Counted from the first letter of the stretch, positions 1-5,579 are shown. The stretch: DNA of 6,760 nucleotides from Gammaproteobacteria bacterium (GCA_011051475.1 DRLE01000245.1:1-6760), one strand, 5' to 3'. Numbers and translations are program-made. Notes: generated by a model not told the origin, from the sequence alone.

Positions 1-7
1 CAAGCGC

Positions 8-658
8 TCAGGGTGTTGCGGCCTGCCAGCTGCCGGTTCCCCATTTCATAGTTCCCCAGGATGTTGCCAGTGTATTGGCAAAGTGACTTTGTGCGGTAGC
101 GGCATCAACCAGCATCGGAGATCCGGGCAGTGAGGCCAGCAGGGTGCTTACGCCGGGGTCTGCGGCCAGGTCTGCAGCAGCAAAATCAACCGACACACCG
201 GTTGCGGCAGTGCTCGTAGCCGATGAAATACTGATGCCGTTGCTGGCATCGCCATCATCATCCAGCGTTAGTAGCAGGCGTACGATATTGCTTACCACGG
301 GATCAGTTGGATCGGTCGAGCCCGATACCAGTGATAACGGGGTAACAACCGGGCCTGCGGCAGTTGAGCCAAAGACGATACCACCAACGGAAAATGTGAC
401 GGTTTCCCCCGGCAGGTAGTTGTATTCGCCGGCATTGTTGGTCAATCCGCTGTAGGTGGGTGTCTGGTATGCGATTCCGGATACGGTACTGTCGATAAAG
501 ACGCCGGTGCTCGCGGTAGGGGTTGACGGTGGTGGTTCAGGGGGTGGCGACGGGTTGTTTGTTGAGCTCGGGGCAGGCGGATTGTCGCTGCTACCGCCCC
601 CGCCGCATGATGTTAGTAGCAGTAATGATACTGCCAGAGCAATTGTTTTGGTGTGCAT
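8..658 (-). CDS. Small secreted lipoprotein with a Pro/Ser-rich linker and a conserved beta-rich domain
   Basis: Predicted 216-residue lipoprotein of unknown function. Residues 1-17 form a lipoprotein signal peptide (MHTK, a hydrophobic Leu-rich core, then the lipobox L-T-S-C) with Cys18 as the lipidated residue. Gly at +2 rather than Asp suggests sorting to the outer membrane. Residues 19-50 are a Gly/Ser then Pro-rich flexible linker. Residues 52-111 carry a pattern I recognise from many uncharacterised gammaproteobacterial lipoproteins and surface proteins: GVFIDS, then Y..P.YSGLT...GEY.Y.PGE.VTF..GGI.FG, then VTPL.LV. An Asp-rich segment (LDDDGD, about 132-137) could bind calcium. The C-terminus has the DAATAQ.HFANTL pattern. 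The frame stays open upstream to 793, but the ATG at 658 is chosen because a strong Shine-Dalgarno sits just before it and the signal peptide starts there. Function is not known; the domain recognition is from memory. Confidence 0.85.
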   Translation of the reverse strand: MHTKTIALAVSLLLLTSCGGGGSSDNPPAPSSTNNPSPPPEPPPSTPTASTGVFIDSTVSGIAYQTPTYSGLTNNAGEYNYLPGETVTFSVGGIVFGSTAAGPVVTPLSLVSGSTDPTDPVVSNIVRLLLTLDDDGDASNGISISSATSTAATGVSVDFAAADLAADPGVSTLLASLPGSPMLVDAATAQSHFANTLATSWGTMKWGTGSWQAATP

Positions 659-661
659 ACG

Positions 662-670
662 CTTCCTCCC
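662..670 (-). promoter_or_regulatory. Shine-Dalgarno sequence fixing the lipoprotein start
   Basis: The minus strand reads GGGAGGAAG here, with the GGAGG core ending 6 nt before the ATG at 658. This near-consensus site supports starting at 658 rather than at the upstream in-frame ATG at 793, which would put a 45-residue polar extension before the lipobox signal peptide. Confidence 0.75.
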
Positions 671-832
671 TTTGTGACTGGTTTGTATGAATCCGTAACA
701 ATTTTGAAGCCTGCTCACATTACCACAAAAAGTAAGGGGATTTACAGCATATTCCGGAATTTTGATCGGAGGTTTTTCATGGGCCTCTGGCATTATCAGC
801 CCTGAATTCTGACAGCGCGTGTTACTATTGAT

Positions 833-1048
833 ATGAAACGGTTTTATAACTGTTTCTGTACACAGTGCAACGGGCCGATGCCCCGGGTTTTTCCCGCGCT
901 CGATGGTATGCTGATACCGGCCGGAACGCTGGGCGGGCCTTCACCGTGGCCGGCGCATGCGCGGATTTTCCAGGATTCGCGTGCCGACTGGTTGTGCTCG
1001 TGCTCGGATAAATTGCCGGTTTTTGCGGAGTATCCGCCTGCAGGTTAA
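833..1048 (+). pseudogene. C-terminal remnant of a GFA / CENP-V family zinc protein
   Basis: Encodes 71 residues that match the second half of the GFA domain (glutathione-dependent formaldehyde-activating enzyme-like, a zinc fold). Visible marks are the late zinc pair C9-x2-C12 in CFCTQC, followed by GPMP, LIPAGTLGG, a HARIF stretch, and the end motif KLPVFAEYPP. In the full-length family (about 120-160 residues) this follows an N-terminal half with the G.C.CG...Y and CHC..CR zinc motifs. That half is absent: in frame there is a stop at 803-805, and the divergent lipoprotein gene begins 175 nt away. The Gly normally after the zinc CxxC is Asn13 here. There is no Shine-Dalgarno before the ATG. 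It is most likely a decayed or truncated gene; a small expressed zinc protein is possible but less likely. Family recognition is by eye. Confidence 0.6.
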
Positions 1049-1085
1049 TGGCGGGCTGCGCACTTGTGGCGTGGTAGCCTTGTCC

Positions 1086-1171
1086 TGTCATTCAGAGCGT
1101 TAGCGAAGAATCTTTTTTTACTGGTCGTTCTGCAGGCTTTAATATCCTTCGCTGCGCTACACTCAGGATGA
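1086..1171. repeat. Imperfect palindromic intergenic repeat (ATCCTTCGC type), copy A
   Basis: The left arm (1086-1114) reads TGTCATTCAGAGCG, then TTAGCGAAGAATCTT. The right arm (1143-1171) contains ATCCTTCGCTGCGC followed by ACTCAGGATGA. They are imperfect inverted copies around a spacer of about 28 nt. The same unit recurs in the element at 2089-2199 and as a half unit at 2339-2352, so this is a dispersed repeat of REP/MITE type and not a gene-specific terminator. RNA from either strand would form a long stem, so it may still stop or stabilise transcripts. The rest of the 1049-1289 spacer shows nothing I can name. Confidence 0.7.
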
Positions 1172-1292
1172 GCGTGTTGCGTTAAATTCAGCTGTACACA
1201 TTTGCGAAATTGTCTGCTCCCACAGGTTGTGATGCAGGGAAATTACCCCATATCTGTTTCATCTTTCAATAAAATCTAAAGCTATCGCATTG

Positions 1293-1967
1293 ATGTCTAC
1301 AATCGCTATTCCCGGTTTCAGCGAGCCTTTCAGCTCTATCAGCCATTTGCTTGGCGCCTTTGTCTTTTTTATTTACGGCATCAAGCTGGTTCTTATGGCA
1401 CGCGGCCATACGGCCTGGGCCATTGCGGTGGGGGTGTTTGTATTTTCCGGCGTCTTTCTGCTTTCCATGAGCGGGGTGTTTCACCTGCTGGATATTGAAG
1501 GAACGCCGCGGATGGTTCTGCAACGCCTGGACCATGCCGGGATTTTCGGTTTGATTGCCGGCACCTTTACTCCGGTTCATGTCATTCTGTTTACCGGTTT
1601 TTCGCGCTGGGGGTTTCTCGCGTTGATCTGGACGCTGGCGATTGCCGGCATTACGCTGAAATCCATCTTTTTCAATGACCTGGCCGAGTGGGTCGGGCTG
1701 GTGTCCTACCTGGGCCTGGGTTGGATGGGTATAGTTTCGGCCTATATGACGCACCGCCTGCACGGCTTTGCCATTATCAAACCGCTGCTCTACGGCGCGC
1801 TGGCCTATACCGTGGGCGCCACCCTGGAGTTTCTGCGTCTGCCGGTGGTGATTGCCGGTGTGATCGGCCCGCATGAGCTGTTTCATATCGCGGTGCTGGC
1901 CGGTATTGCCTGGCACTGGGTGTTTATCCGGAATCTGTTGTTGTATGAGGAAAAGGAGGGGGCCTGA
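1293..1967 (+). CDS. PAQR / hemolysin III family seven-helix membrane protein
   Basis: A 224-residue integral membrane protein with about seven hydrophobic helices. It belongs to the hemolysin III/PAQR family, relatives of adiponectin receptors thought to be zinc-dependent membrane hydrolases. The family motifs are visible: E11...H18 at the N-terminus; S60-x3-H64 followed by D80-x2-G83-I84; AGTFTPVHVIL at about 89-99; and H194-x3-H198-x9-H208 near the end. H64, H194 and H198 are the expected metal ligands and D80 a conserved acidic residue. Length fits the bacterial family (about 200-230). A TTG at 1290 directly precedes the ATG; the ATG is preferred. No clear Shine-Dalgarno is seen. It stands alone between repeat-containing spacers. 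The cellular role of bacterial members is unsettled; the hemolysin name is historical and does not show cytolytic activity. Confidence 0.88.
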   Translation: MSTIAIPGFSEPFSSISHLLGAFVFFIYGIKLVLMARGHTAWAIAVGVFVFSGVFLLSMSGVFHLLDIEGTPRMVLQRLDHAGIFGLIAGTFTPVHVILFTGFSRWGFLALIWTLAIAGITLKSIFFNDLAEWVGLVSYLGLGWMGIVSAYMTHRLHGFAIIKPLLYGALAYTVGATLEFLRLPVVIAGVIGPHELFHIAVLAGIAWHWVFIRNLLLYEEKEGA

Positions 1968-2038
1968 TGGCTTTGCCAGGTGGTCGATTTAGCGCTATAA
2001 AACCCGCTCTGACGCCATTTTCCGGAATATTTGTCTAG
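1967..2038 (+). CDS. Possible 23-residue ORF translationally coupled to the PAQR gene
   Basis: The ATG at 1967 overlaps the TGA of the PAQR gene (TGATG). A perfect AAGGAGG at 1953-1959 lies 7 nt upstream. The peptide starts MALPGGRFSAIKPALTP and ends in TAG at 2036-2038. The arrangement is ideal for reinitiation, but AAGGAGG also simply encodes the Lys-Glu of the PAQR tail, so chance is a real alternative. The peptide has no recognisable domain and no clear membrane segment. It could also be the start of a downstream gene lost when repeats entered. Confidence 0.2.
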   Translation: MALPGGRFSAIKPALTPFSGIFV

Positions 2039-2064
2039 ACTTGTCTGCAGATTCCGGTGTTTCC

Positions 2065-2214
2065 GGAGCCTCTGATTACTAGAGATTCTGTCATCCTGAG
2101 TGCTGCGTAGCGGAGCCGAAGGATCTTATACCAGTGTGCAAGCAACAGTTTTCGTAGCATAAGATTTTTCGACTCCACTTCGTTCCGCTCAAAATGACAT
2201 TAATCAGAGGTTCC
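2065..2214. repeat. Nested inverted-repeat element (MITE-like), copy B
   Basis: Outer 14-nt ends GGAGCCTCTGATTA (2065-2078) and TAATCAGAGGTTCC (2201-2214) are inverted repeats with one mismatch. Inside lie two 41-nt arms, 2089-2129 beginning TGTCATCCTGAG and 2159-2199 ending CTCAAAATGACA. They are complementary at about 30 of 41 positions, several of the rest allowing G-U pairs, around a 29-nt loop. The inner part is the same family as the repeat at 1086-1171; the outer ends are not found there. No transposase is encoded, so a non-autonomous element moved in trans is the likely reading. No clear target-site duplication was seen. Confidence 0.65.
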
Positions 2215-2312
2215 CTGGTTTTGAGCAAGGTCGAAAAATTTATTGTTTCGCAGTTGTTTGATTACCCGGTGGTACAGGATTCTTCGGCAATTGCTCCTGC
2301 ATTGCCCTAATA

Positions 2313-2330
2313 CGTTACATCCATGTAACG
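2313..2330. repeat. Perfect 8+8 palindrome, possible operator or repeat end
   Basis: CGTTACATCCATGTAACG is a perfect 8-bp inverted repeat around CC. It ends one base before a TTGACA hexamer (2332-2337) upstream of the FHA gene, a position suitable for a dimeric regulator. The surrounding sequence (about 2290-2330) resembles a dispersed gammaproteobacterial palindromic repeat as far as I recall, so it may equally be a repeat fragment with no regulatory role. Confidence 0.45.
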
Positions 2331-2331
2331 A

Positions 2332-2362
2332 TTGACATCGCTCAGGATGACAAAATCATTAT
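2332..2362 (+). promoter_or_regulatory. Candidate sigma70 promoter for the FHA operon
   Basis: A perfect -35 TTGACA (2332-2337) is followed after 19 nt by CATTAT (2357-2362), a 4/6 match to the -10 consensus. The spacer is longer than the optimal 17, so this is a tentative call. A start near 2369 would leave a leader of about 30 nt before the FHA ATG. Confidence 0.35.
2339..2352. repeat. Half unit of the ATCCTTCGC-type repeat
   Basis: CGCTCAGGATGACA matches the right end of the palindromic repeats at 1086-1171 and 2089-2199 (CTCAGGATGA and CTCAAAATGACA). No matching left arm is found nearby, so it is a truncated copy. Confidence 0.45.
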
Positions 2363-2398
2363 TTATTCAGGGCGTCCTGGATTTTGTGAGACAGTACT

Positions 2399-2770
2399 AT
2401 GGCAGCAATAATACAAACCATTGACGGCGTGGTGGCCAACCGTTTCGAGCTGGATGAAAATCCGCTGACATTCGGCCGCACTTCCGATAATGTGGTACAG
2501 ATCGATCACCTTGAGGTCAGCAGTGCCCATGCCCGCGTTACCCGTATGGTCGGCAAGGACGGTACGGTGGCGTATGTGCTGGAAGACCTCGACAGTACCA
2601 ACGGCTCTTTTGTGAACGGAAAAAAGGTGATAAAAACCGCTCTGCGCCACAAGGATGTTATTCGTATCGGGTTGAATGTGTTTACCTATATCGACGAAGC
2701 CAGGATTGACATTGAACGCACCACCGAGATCAAGAAGAGCTGGATACCCGGGGTCTATTATTCAAAATAG
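2399..2770 (+). CDS. Single FHA-domain phosphothreonine-binding protein
   Basis: A 123-residue cytoplasmic protein that is almost entirely one forkhead-associated (FHA) domain, a module that binds phosphothreonine peptides. The conserved residues are present: G26-R27 in FGR, S41-S42-A-H44 in the SSAHAR loop, and the LEDLDSTNGSFVNG block (61-74) with N68-G69 and N73-G74. These are the residues that normally contact the phosphopeptide, so binding is probably intact. The domain ends near residue 98. A short tail (ERTTEIKKSWIPGVYY) follows and contains Thr108-Thr109. No Ser/Thr kinase or phosphatase gene is in the window. It is the first gene of a probable operon, 32 nt before the DUF2905 gene. 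The start lacks a good Shine-Dalgarno, but the ATG places the first FHA strand correctly. Partner and pathway unknown. Confidence 0.9.
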   Translation: MAAIIQTIDGVVANRFELDENPLTFGRTSDNVVQIDHLEVSSAHARVTRMVGKDGTVAYVLEDLDSTNGSFVNGKKVIKTALRHKDVIRIGLNVFTYIDEARIDIERTTEIKKSWIPGVYYSK

Positions 2771-2802
2771 CCCGGTTTCTACCATGCAGCGGGTAAACAG
2801 GC

Positions 2803-3012
2803 ATGGCTAAAGGCCTGATGCTCATCGGCGCTGTCATTCTGCTTATCGGCGCCCTGATGCACTTTGCGCCCTGGTCGCTGAACTGGTTCGGCCGGCTGCC
2901 CGGCGATATCCGCATCGAATCCGGCAATACCCGGATTTTTATTCCCATTACCTCCATGTTGATTGTCAGCGTCGTGCTGACACTGCTGTTTAATCTTTTC
3001 CGGCGCTGGTAA
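2803..3012 (+). CDS. DUF2905 family two-helix membrane protein
   Basis: A 69-residue protein with two predicted transmembrane helices (about 4-22 and 46-66) joined by the polar signature GRLPGDIRIESGN (30-42), which is the hallmark of DUF2905. A basic RR precedes the C-terminal Trp. Length matches the family (about 65-75). Function is unknown; the family is widespread as a small inner-membrane protein. It lies 32 nt after the FHA gene and 4 nt before the esterase start, so co-transcription with both is likely. No strong Shine-Dalgarno is visible. Confidence 0.88.
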   Translation: MAKGLMLIGAVILLIGALMHFAPWSLNWFGRLPGDIRIESGNTRIFIPITSMLIVSVVLTLLFNLFRRW

Positions 3013-3016
3013 TCCC

Positions 3017-4021
3017 GTGCGTTTGTTGCTTCTGCTTGTTCTTGTCCTGCTACAGCCGGTAAGTGCGCAGGCCGGGCAAGCGACCACACAGCAGGAGCGC
3101 ACCAGACCCGAGCGGTCACCGGGCTGGCATGAATCCAGCCTGCAGCATGATGGCCTGACACGCTATTTTCGTTACTACATTCCCACCCGCCTGAAGAAAA
3201 CGCCTGCACTGCTCATGGTGTTTCACGGCGGCACGCGCAGTATGCGCAAGATTTTCAGCCGGCATGCGGGTGGTTTGCAGGAATGGCGGCAACTGGCCGA
3301 AGACAATGGTTTTCTGCTGCTGGCGCCCAACGGGGTGAATATCAAAACCGGCGATACCCGCGGTGACCATCAGAGCTGGAATGACTGCCGTATGCCTGTC
3401 GAGGGCAATAATTCTGCTTCGCGTGCCGATGATACCGGCTTTGCGAATGCACTTATCGACTGGTCGCAGGTGCATTTTTCGACAGACCCCGATCGGGTTT
3501 ATATTACCGGCGCTTCCAATGGCGGCATGATGAGCCTGCGCCTGGTGACGGAACTGCCGGAGCGAATAACCGCCGCCGCGGTGTTTATTGCCAACCAGCC
3601 CGAGCAGACCGATTGCCGGACACCTGAAAAGCCGGTGCCGCTGTTTTTGCTGATGGGCACGGATGATCCGCTAATGCCCTGGCAGGGCGGGCAGATACTG
3701 GGCAAAGGACCGCGGATGATGTCGGCGCCGGACACCCTGGCATTCTGGCTGAAGGTGAACCGCGCCGATGCCGGCCGGGTACAAAGTCGTCAGCTTGCCG
3801 ATATTGATCGCGAAGATGACAGTATTATTATGCGTTCAATTTATCCCGCCGCAGCCGGCGGCCAGCCCGTGTGGTTTTATGAAGTACGCGGTGGCGGCCA
3901 TAACCTGCCGTCTGTCAGCCATAAAATCGGTTTTCTGGGGCGCCTGATTGTCGGCAATCAAAACCATGATCTGGAGGCGACCCGTGAAGCCTGGCGGTTT
4001 TTAAGGCAGTTCAACCGCTGA
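3017..4021 (+). CDS. Secreted PHB-depolymerase/feruloyl-esterase-type alpha/beta hydrolase
   Basis: A 334-residue exported serine hydrolase of the COG3509 (LpqC/poly(3-hydroxybutyrate) depolymerase-like) type, expected to cleave ester bonds in the periplasm or outside the cell. Residues 1-19 are a Leu-rich signal peptide with an AQA cleavage site before Gly20. The alpha/beta hydrolase marks follow: oxyanion-hole HGG (70-72), QSWNDC (119-124), nucleophile elbow G165-A-S167-N-G169, the acid in GTDDPLMPW (Asp216 or Asp217), and the catalytic His295 in GGGH. Cys124 and Cys200 could form a disulfide. There is no lipid-binding or substrate-binding domain, so the natural substrate (PHB oligomer, feruloyl or acetyl ester) cannot be told. 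The start is GTG, 4 nt after the DUF2905 stop, chosen because the signal peptide begins there. It is probably the last gene of the FHA operon. Confidence 0.88.
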   Translation: MRLLLLLVLVLLQPVSAQAGQATTQQERTRPERSPGWHESSLQHDGLTRYFRYYIPTRLKKTPALLMVFHGGTRSMRKIFSRHAGGLQEWRQLAEDNGFLLLAPNGVNIKTGDTRGDHQSWNDCRMPVEGNNSASRADDTGFANALIDWSQVHFSTDPDRVYITGASNGGMMSLRLVTELPERITAAAVFIANQPEQTDCRTPEKPVPLFLLMGTDDPLMPWQGGQILGKGPRMMSAPDTLAFWLKVNRADAGRVQSRQLADIDREDDSIIMRSIYPAAAGGQPVWFYEVRGGGHNLPSVSHKIGFLGRLIVGNQNHDLEATREAWRFLRQFNR

Positions 4022-4102
4022 ACAGAACGTATGTCTATCCGCTTGTCGATATGCTGGCGCAGAGCCCCACGGTTTTATTGAAAGAATCGCGTAAAATTCC
4101 CA

Positions 4103-4132
4103 TTCACAGTCATATCTAAAATTAGGTATACT
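4103..4132 (+). promoter_or_regulatory. Strong sigma70-like promoter for the ASKHA gene
   Basis: TTCACA (4103-4108, 5/6 to consensus) and TATACT (4127-4132, 5/6) are separated by 18 nt. The expected start near 4139 gives a leader of about 128 nt before the ASKHA ATG at 4267. It lies 82 nt past the esterase stop, so the ASKHA gene probably has its own transcript. Confidence 0.6.
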
Positions 4133-4142
4133 GTTTGAAAAA

Positions 4143-4220
4143 CCGGCGAAATCCACCATAACAACGATACAGGATAGCCGGGGTCTATCACGCCTGCGGG
4201 CATATCGGCCAGGCGGTGAT
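4143..4220 (+). promoter_or_regulatory. Structured 5' leader with two predicted hairpins
   Basis: Hairpin 1 (4143-4181): CCGGC (4143-4147) pairs with GCCGG (4177-4181). Inside it, after an asymmetric internal loop (GAA opposite A), ATCC (4151-4154) pairs with GGAT (4172-4175), closing a 17-nt loop. Hairpin 2 (4187-4220): ATCACGCCTG (4187-4196) pairs with CAGGCGGTGAT (4210-4220) with one bulged G, closing a 13-nt loop. Both lie between the promoter and the first start codon. I compared by eye with the cyclic-di-GMP-I and Moco riboswitch patterns and saw no match. There is no T-run after hairpin 2, so it is not a plain terminator. It could be a regulatory leader or simply a stabilising one. Confidence 0.4.
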
Positions 4221-4237
4221 GTGATAATGGGGGTTCT

Positions 4238-4267
4238 ATGAAAGTTTTAACGGGTACACGCCGGTGA
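4238..4267 (+). CDS. Possible 9-residue leader peptide ORF
   Basis: ATG at 4238 opens a 9-codon frame (MKVLTGTRR) whose TGA (4265-4267) overlaps the ATG of the ASKHA gene by one base (TGATG). A GGGGG run (4229-4233) 4 nt upstream could serve as a poor ribosome site. The ASKHA start itself has no Shine-Dalgarno, so reinitiation after this short ORF would explain its translation. A chance ORF cannot be excluded. Confidence 0.35.
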   Translation: MKVLTGTRR

Positions 4268-5568
4268 TGCCGGCAAACGACACACCGTATCGTCACAAAG
4301 CGGTTACCAGCAAGCACCTGGTCATCGGCCTGGACTTTGGTGCCGCTTTTACCAGGGTTGTTATCGGCGATAACCGGGTGAAATACGCCGTGCCTTTTGA
4401 CGCGCTGGCGCAGCCGGGCAATCCCTACCTGCTGCCAACCATTCTGCAGGTCAAAGATGGTCACTGCCGCCTGGTTTCGGCGCTGGAAGCCGATGACTGC
4501 CGCGAGAACCTCAAGTTTCCACTGATTGCACGCAACTATAATTACGAAGACCTGCTGCGTATTGCCGCCTACCTGGCGCTGGTATTTCGTGCCAGCCGTG
4601 AATGGCTGCTGAAACGCTACGCTGACCGATACGGCCACTGCCAGCTGTCCTGGTCGGTGAATGCCGGATTGCCGGAAGATAACCGGGAAGACTCCGGCGA
4701 CAATGCCGAGCTTTCCGAAACCTTCAGACAGGTGTTGCATACCGCGTGGACCTTAAGCGTTCTGCCCGGTCCCGTGACGCTGAAACGGGTACGCCAGTAT
4801 ATGGGCATCGATGACAGTGCCTTTGCCTCGTTTCCCGCCGTGTATCGCGCCAGGCTGATCAGTCGTGATGCCATCCATACCTTCCCCGGCTGTTGCGGGC
4901 AGATCTGCGGCTATGTGCATTCACCGCGCTGTGATCTGGACCTGCATATGCTGATTGATATTGGCGCAAGCACCATCAATATTGCAACCTTTGCGGTGGA
5001 AAAACCGGCGGATATCAATGCCAGAAACCGTTGCAGGCTGTATACCTGCGCTATCGAACCCTTTGGTGTCGACTACATGCTTAACCGGCGTTATGAAAAC
5101 CTGAAACTGCCCGATGATGACATCAATCTGTTCAGGGATATTCCCGATCTGGCCACATTCGCACAGGCGCATGACCTGAGCGAAAAAGAAGTGCGTTTCG
5201 CCGATGCCCTCTACAGCGGCGATGTCGCCCGCCTGATCAACCGCGTGCTGGATGAGACCCGCAGGGAACACTGCCCGGAATCCGTCAGCTGGGAGGCCGG
5301 CGTGCCGACCTTTGTCTATGGCGGCGGGGCGCGACTGGAAATCGTGCAAAGCATTATCCACAGTCACGAAAACAAGACGCCGCCACACCGAATCCGCTCG
5401 GTCCGGCTTAACCCGCCCGACGACCTGCTGGCCGAACACCTGCCGGCCGATGCCTACGACCGTCTCTCCATGGCCTACGGCCTGTCATTTACCGCCGAGG
5501 AAATCAGCCAGGCCACCGGCAGAATAGAAGACAGCGGCAGTGCACTGGCGCATGATACAGTTGCCTGA
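4267..5568 (+). CDS. Uncharacterised ASKHA (actin/Hsp70-fold) ATPase-like protein
   Basis: A 433-residue protein with the three signatures of the acetate kinase/sugar kinase/Hsp70/actin fold. Phosphate-1 is VIGLDFGAAFTRVVI (about 19-33, Asp23). Phosphate-2 is LIDIGASTINIATF (about 229-242, Asp231 and Gly233). The adenosine motif is VYGGGARLEIV (about 350-360). The end RLSMAYGLSF (399-408) is also typical of this class. It lacks an Hsp70 substrate-binding domain, and its length is greater than ParM or MreB (about 320-350). Cys209, Cys210, Cys214 and Cys222 cluster just before phosphate-2 and could bind a metal. No signal peptide or membrane segment is seen, so it is probably cytoplasmic. A GTG directly precedes the ATG (4264) and is an alternative start; neither has a Shine-Dalgarno. 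No co-chaperone, ParR-like or cell-shape gene is nearby. ATP binding is likely, but the role is unknown. Confidence 0.75.
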   Translation: MPANDTPYRHKAVTSKHLVIGLDFGAAFTRVVIGDNRVKYAVPFDALAQPGNPYLLPTILQVKDGHCRLVSALEADDCRENLKFPLIARNYNYEDLLRIAAYLALVFRASREWLLKRYADRYGHCQLSWSVNAGLPEDNREDSGDNAELSETFRQVLHTAWTLSVLPGPVTLKRVRQYMGIDDSAFASFPAVYRARLISRDAIHTFPGCCGQICGYVHSPRCDLDLHMLIDIGASTINIATFAVEKPADINARNRCRLYTCAIEPFGVDYMLNRRYENLKLPDDDINLFRDIPDLATFAQAHDLSEKEVRFADALYSGDVARLINRVLDETRREHCPESVSWEAGVPTFVYGGGARLEIVQSIIHSHENKTPPHRIRSVRLNPPDDLLAEHLPADAYDRLSMAYGLSFTAEEISQATGRIEDSGSALAHDTVA

Positions 5569-5579
5569 ACCTTCAGCGT

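Larger units (their letters stand above)
1968..2398. other. Repeat-rich intergenic region without a convincing gene
   Basis: This 431-nt stretch holds the questionable 23-codon ORF, then a nested inverted-repeat element (2065-2214). After an unassigned segment (about 2215-2300) comes a perfect palindrome (2313-2330), a TTGACA box and a half repeat (2339-2352), shortly before the FHA gene. Open frames here are short and lack known motifs. It looks like a site where small non-coding repeats have accumulated. Confidence 0.7.

Noticed and set aside
659..793. Upstream in-frame extension of the lipoprotein gene to the ATG at 793
   Set aside because: It would bury the lipobox signal peptide behind 45 polar residues, and the strong GGAGG sits before the ATG at 658.
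825..1091. Minus-strand frame across the GFA remnant
   Set aside because: No domain, no Shine-Dalgarno, and the plus-strand frame matches a known family.
1266..1916. Long minus-strand open frame opposite the PAQR gene
   Set aside because: Its product is Gln/His/Lys-rich low-complexity sequence without a domain, while the plus strand carries clear PAQR motifs. It is a codon-bias shadow.
4050..4078. Possible terminator after the esterase (TGGC, GCAGA, GCCCCA then TTTT)
   Set aside because: The stem is only 3-4 bp with poor pairing and the T-run is separated from it, too weak to call.
4143..4220. Cyclic-di-GMP-I (GEMM) or Moco riboswitch in the ASKHA leader
   Set aside because: The conserved core sequences of those classes, as I recall them, are not present. 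Only generic hairpins can be supported.
4921..5439. Minus-strand open frame opposite the ASKHA gene
   Set aside because: No motif and fully antisense to phosphate-2 and adenosine motif coding.
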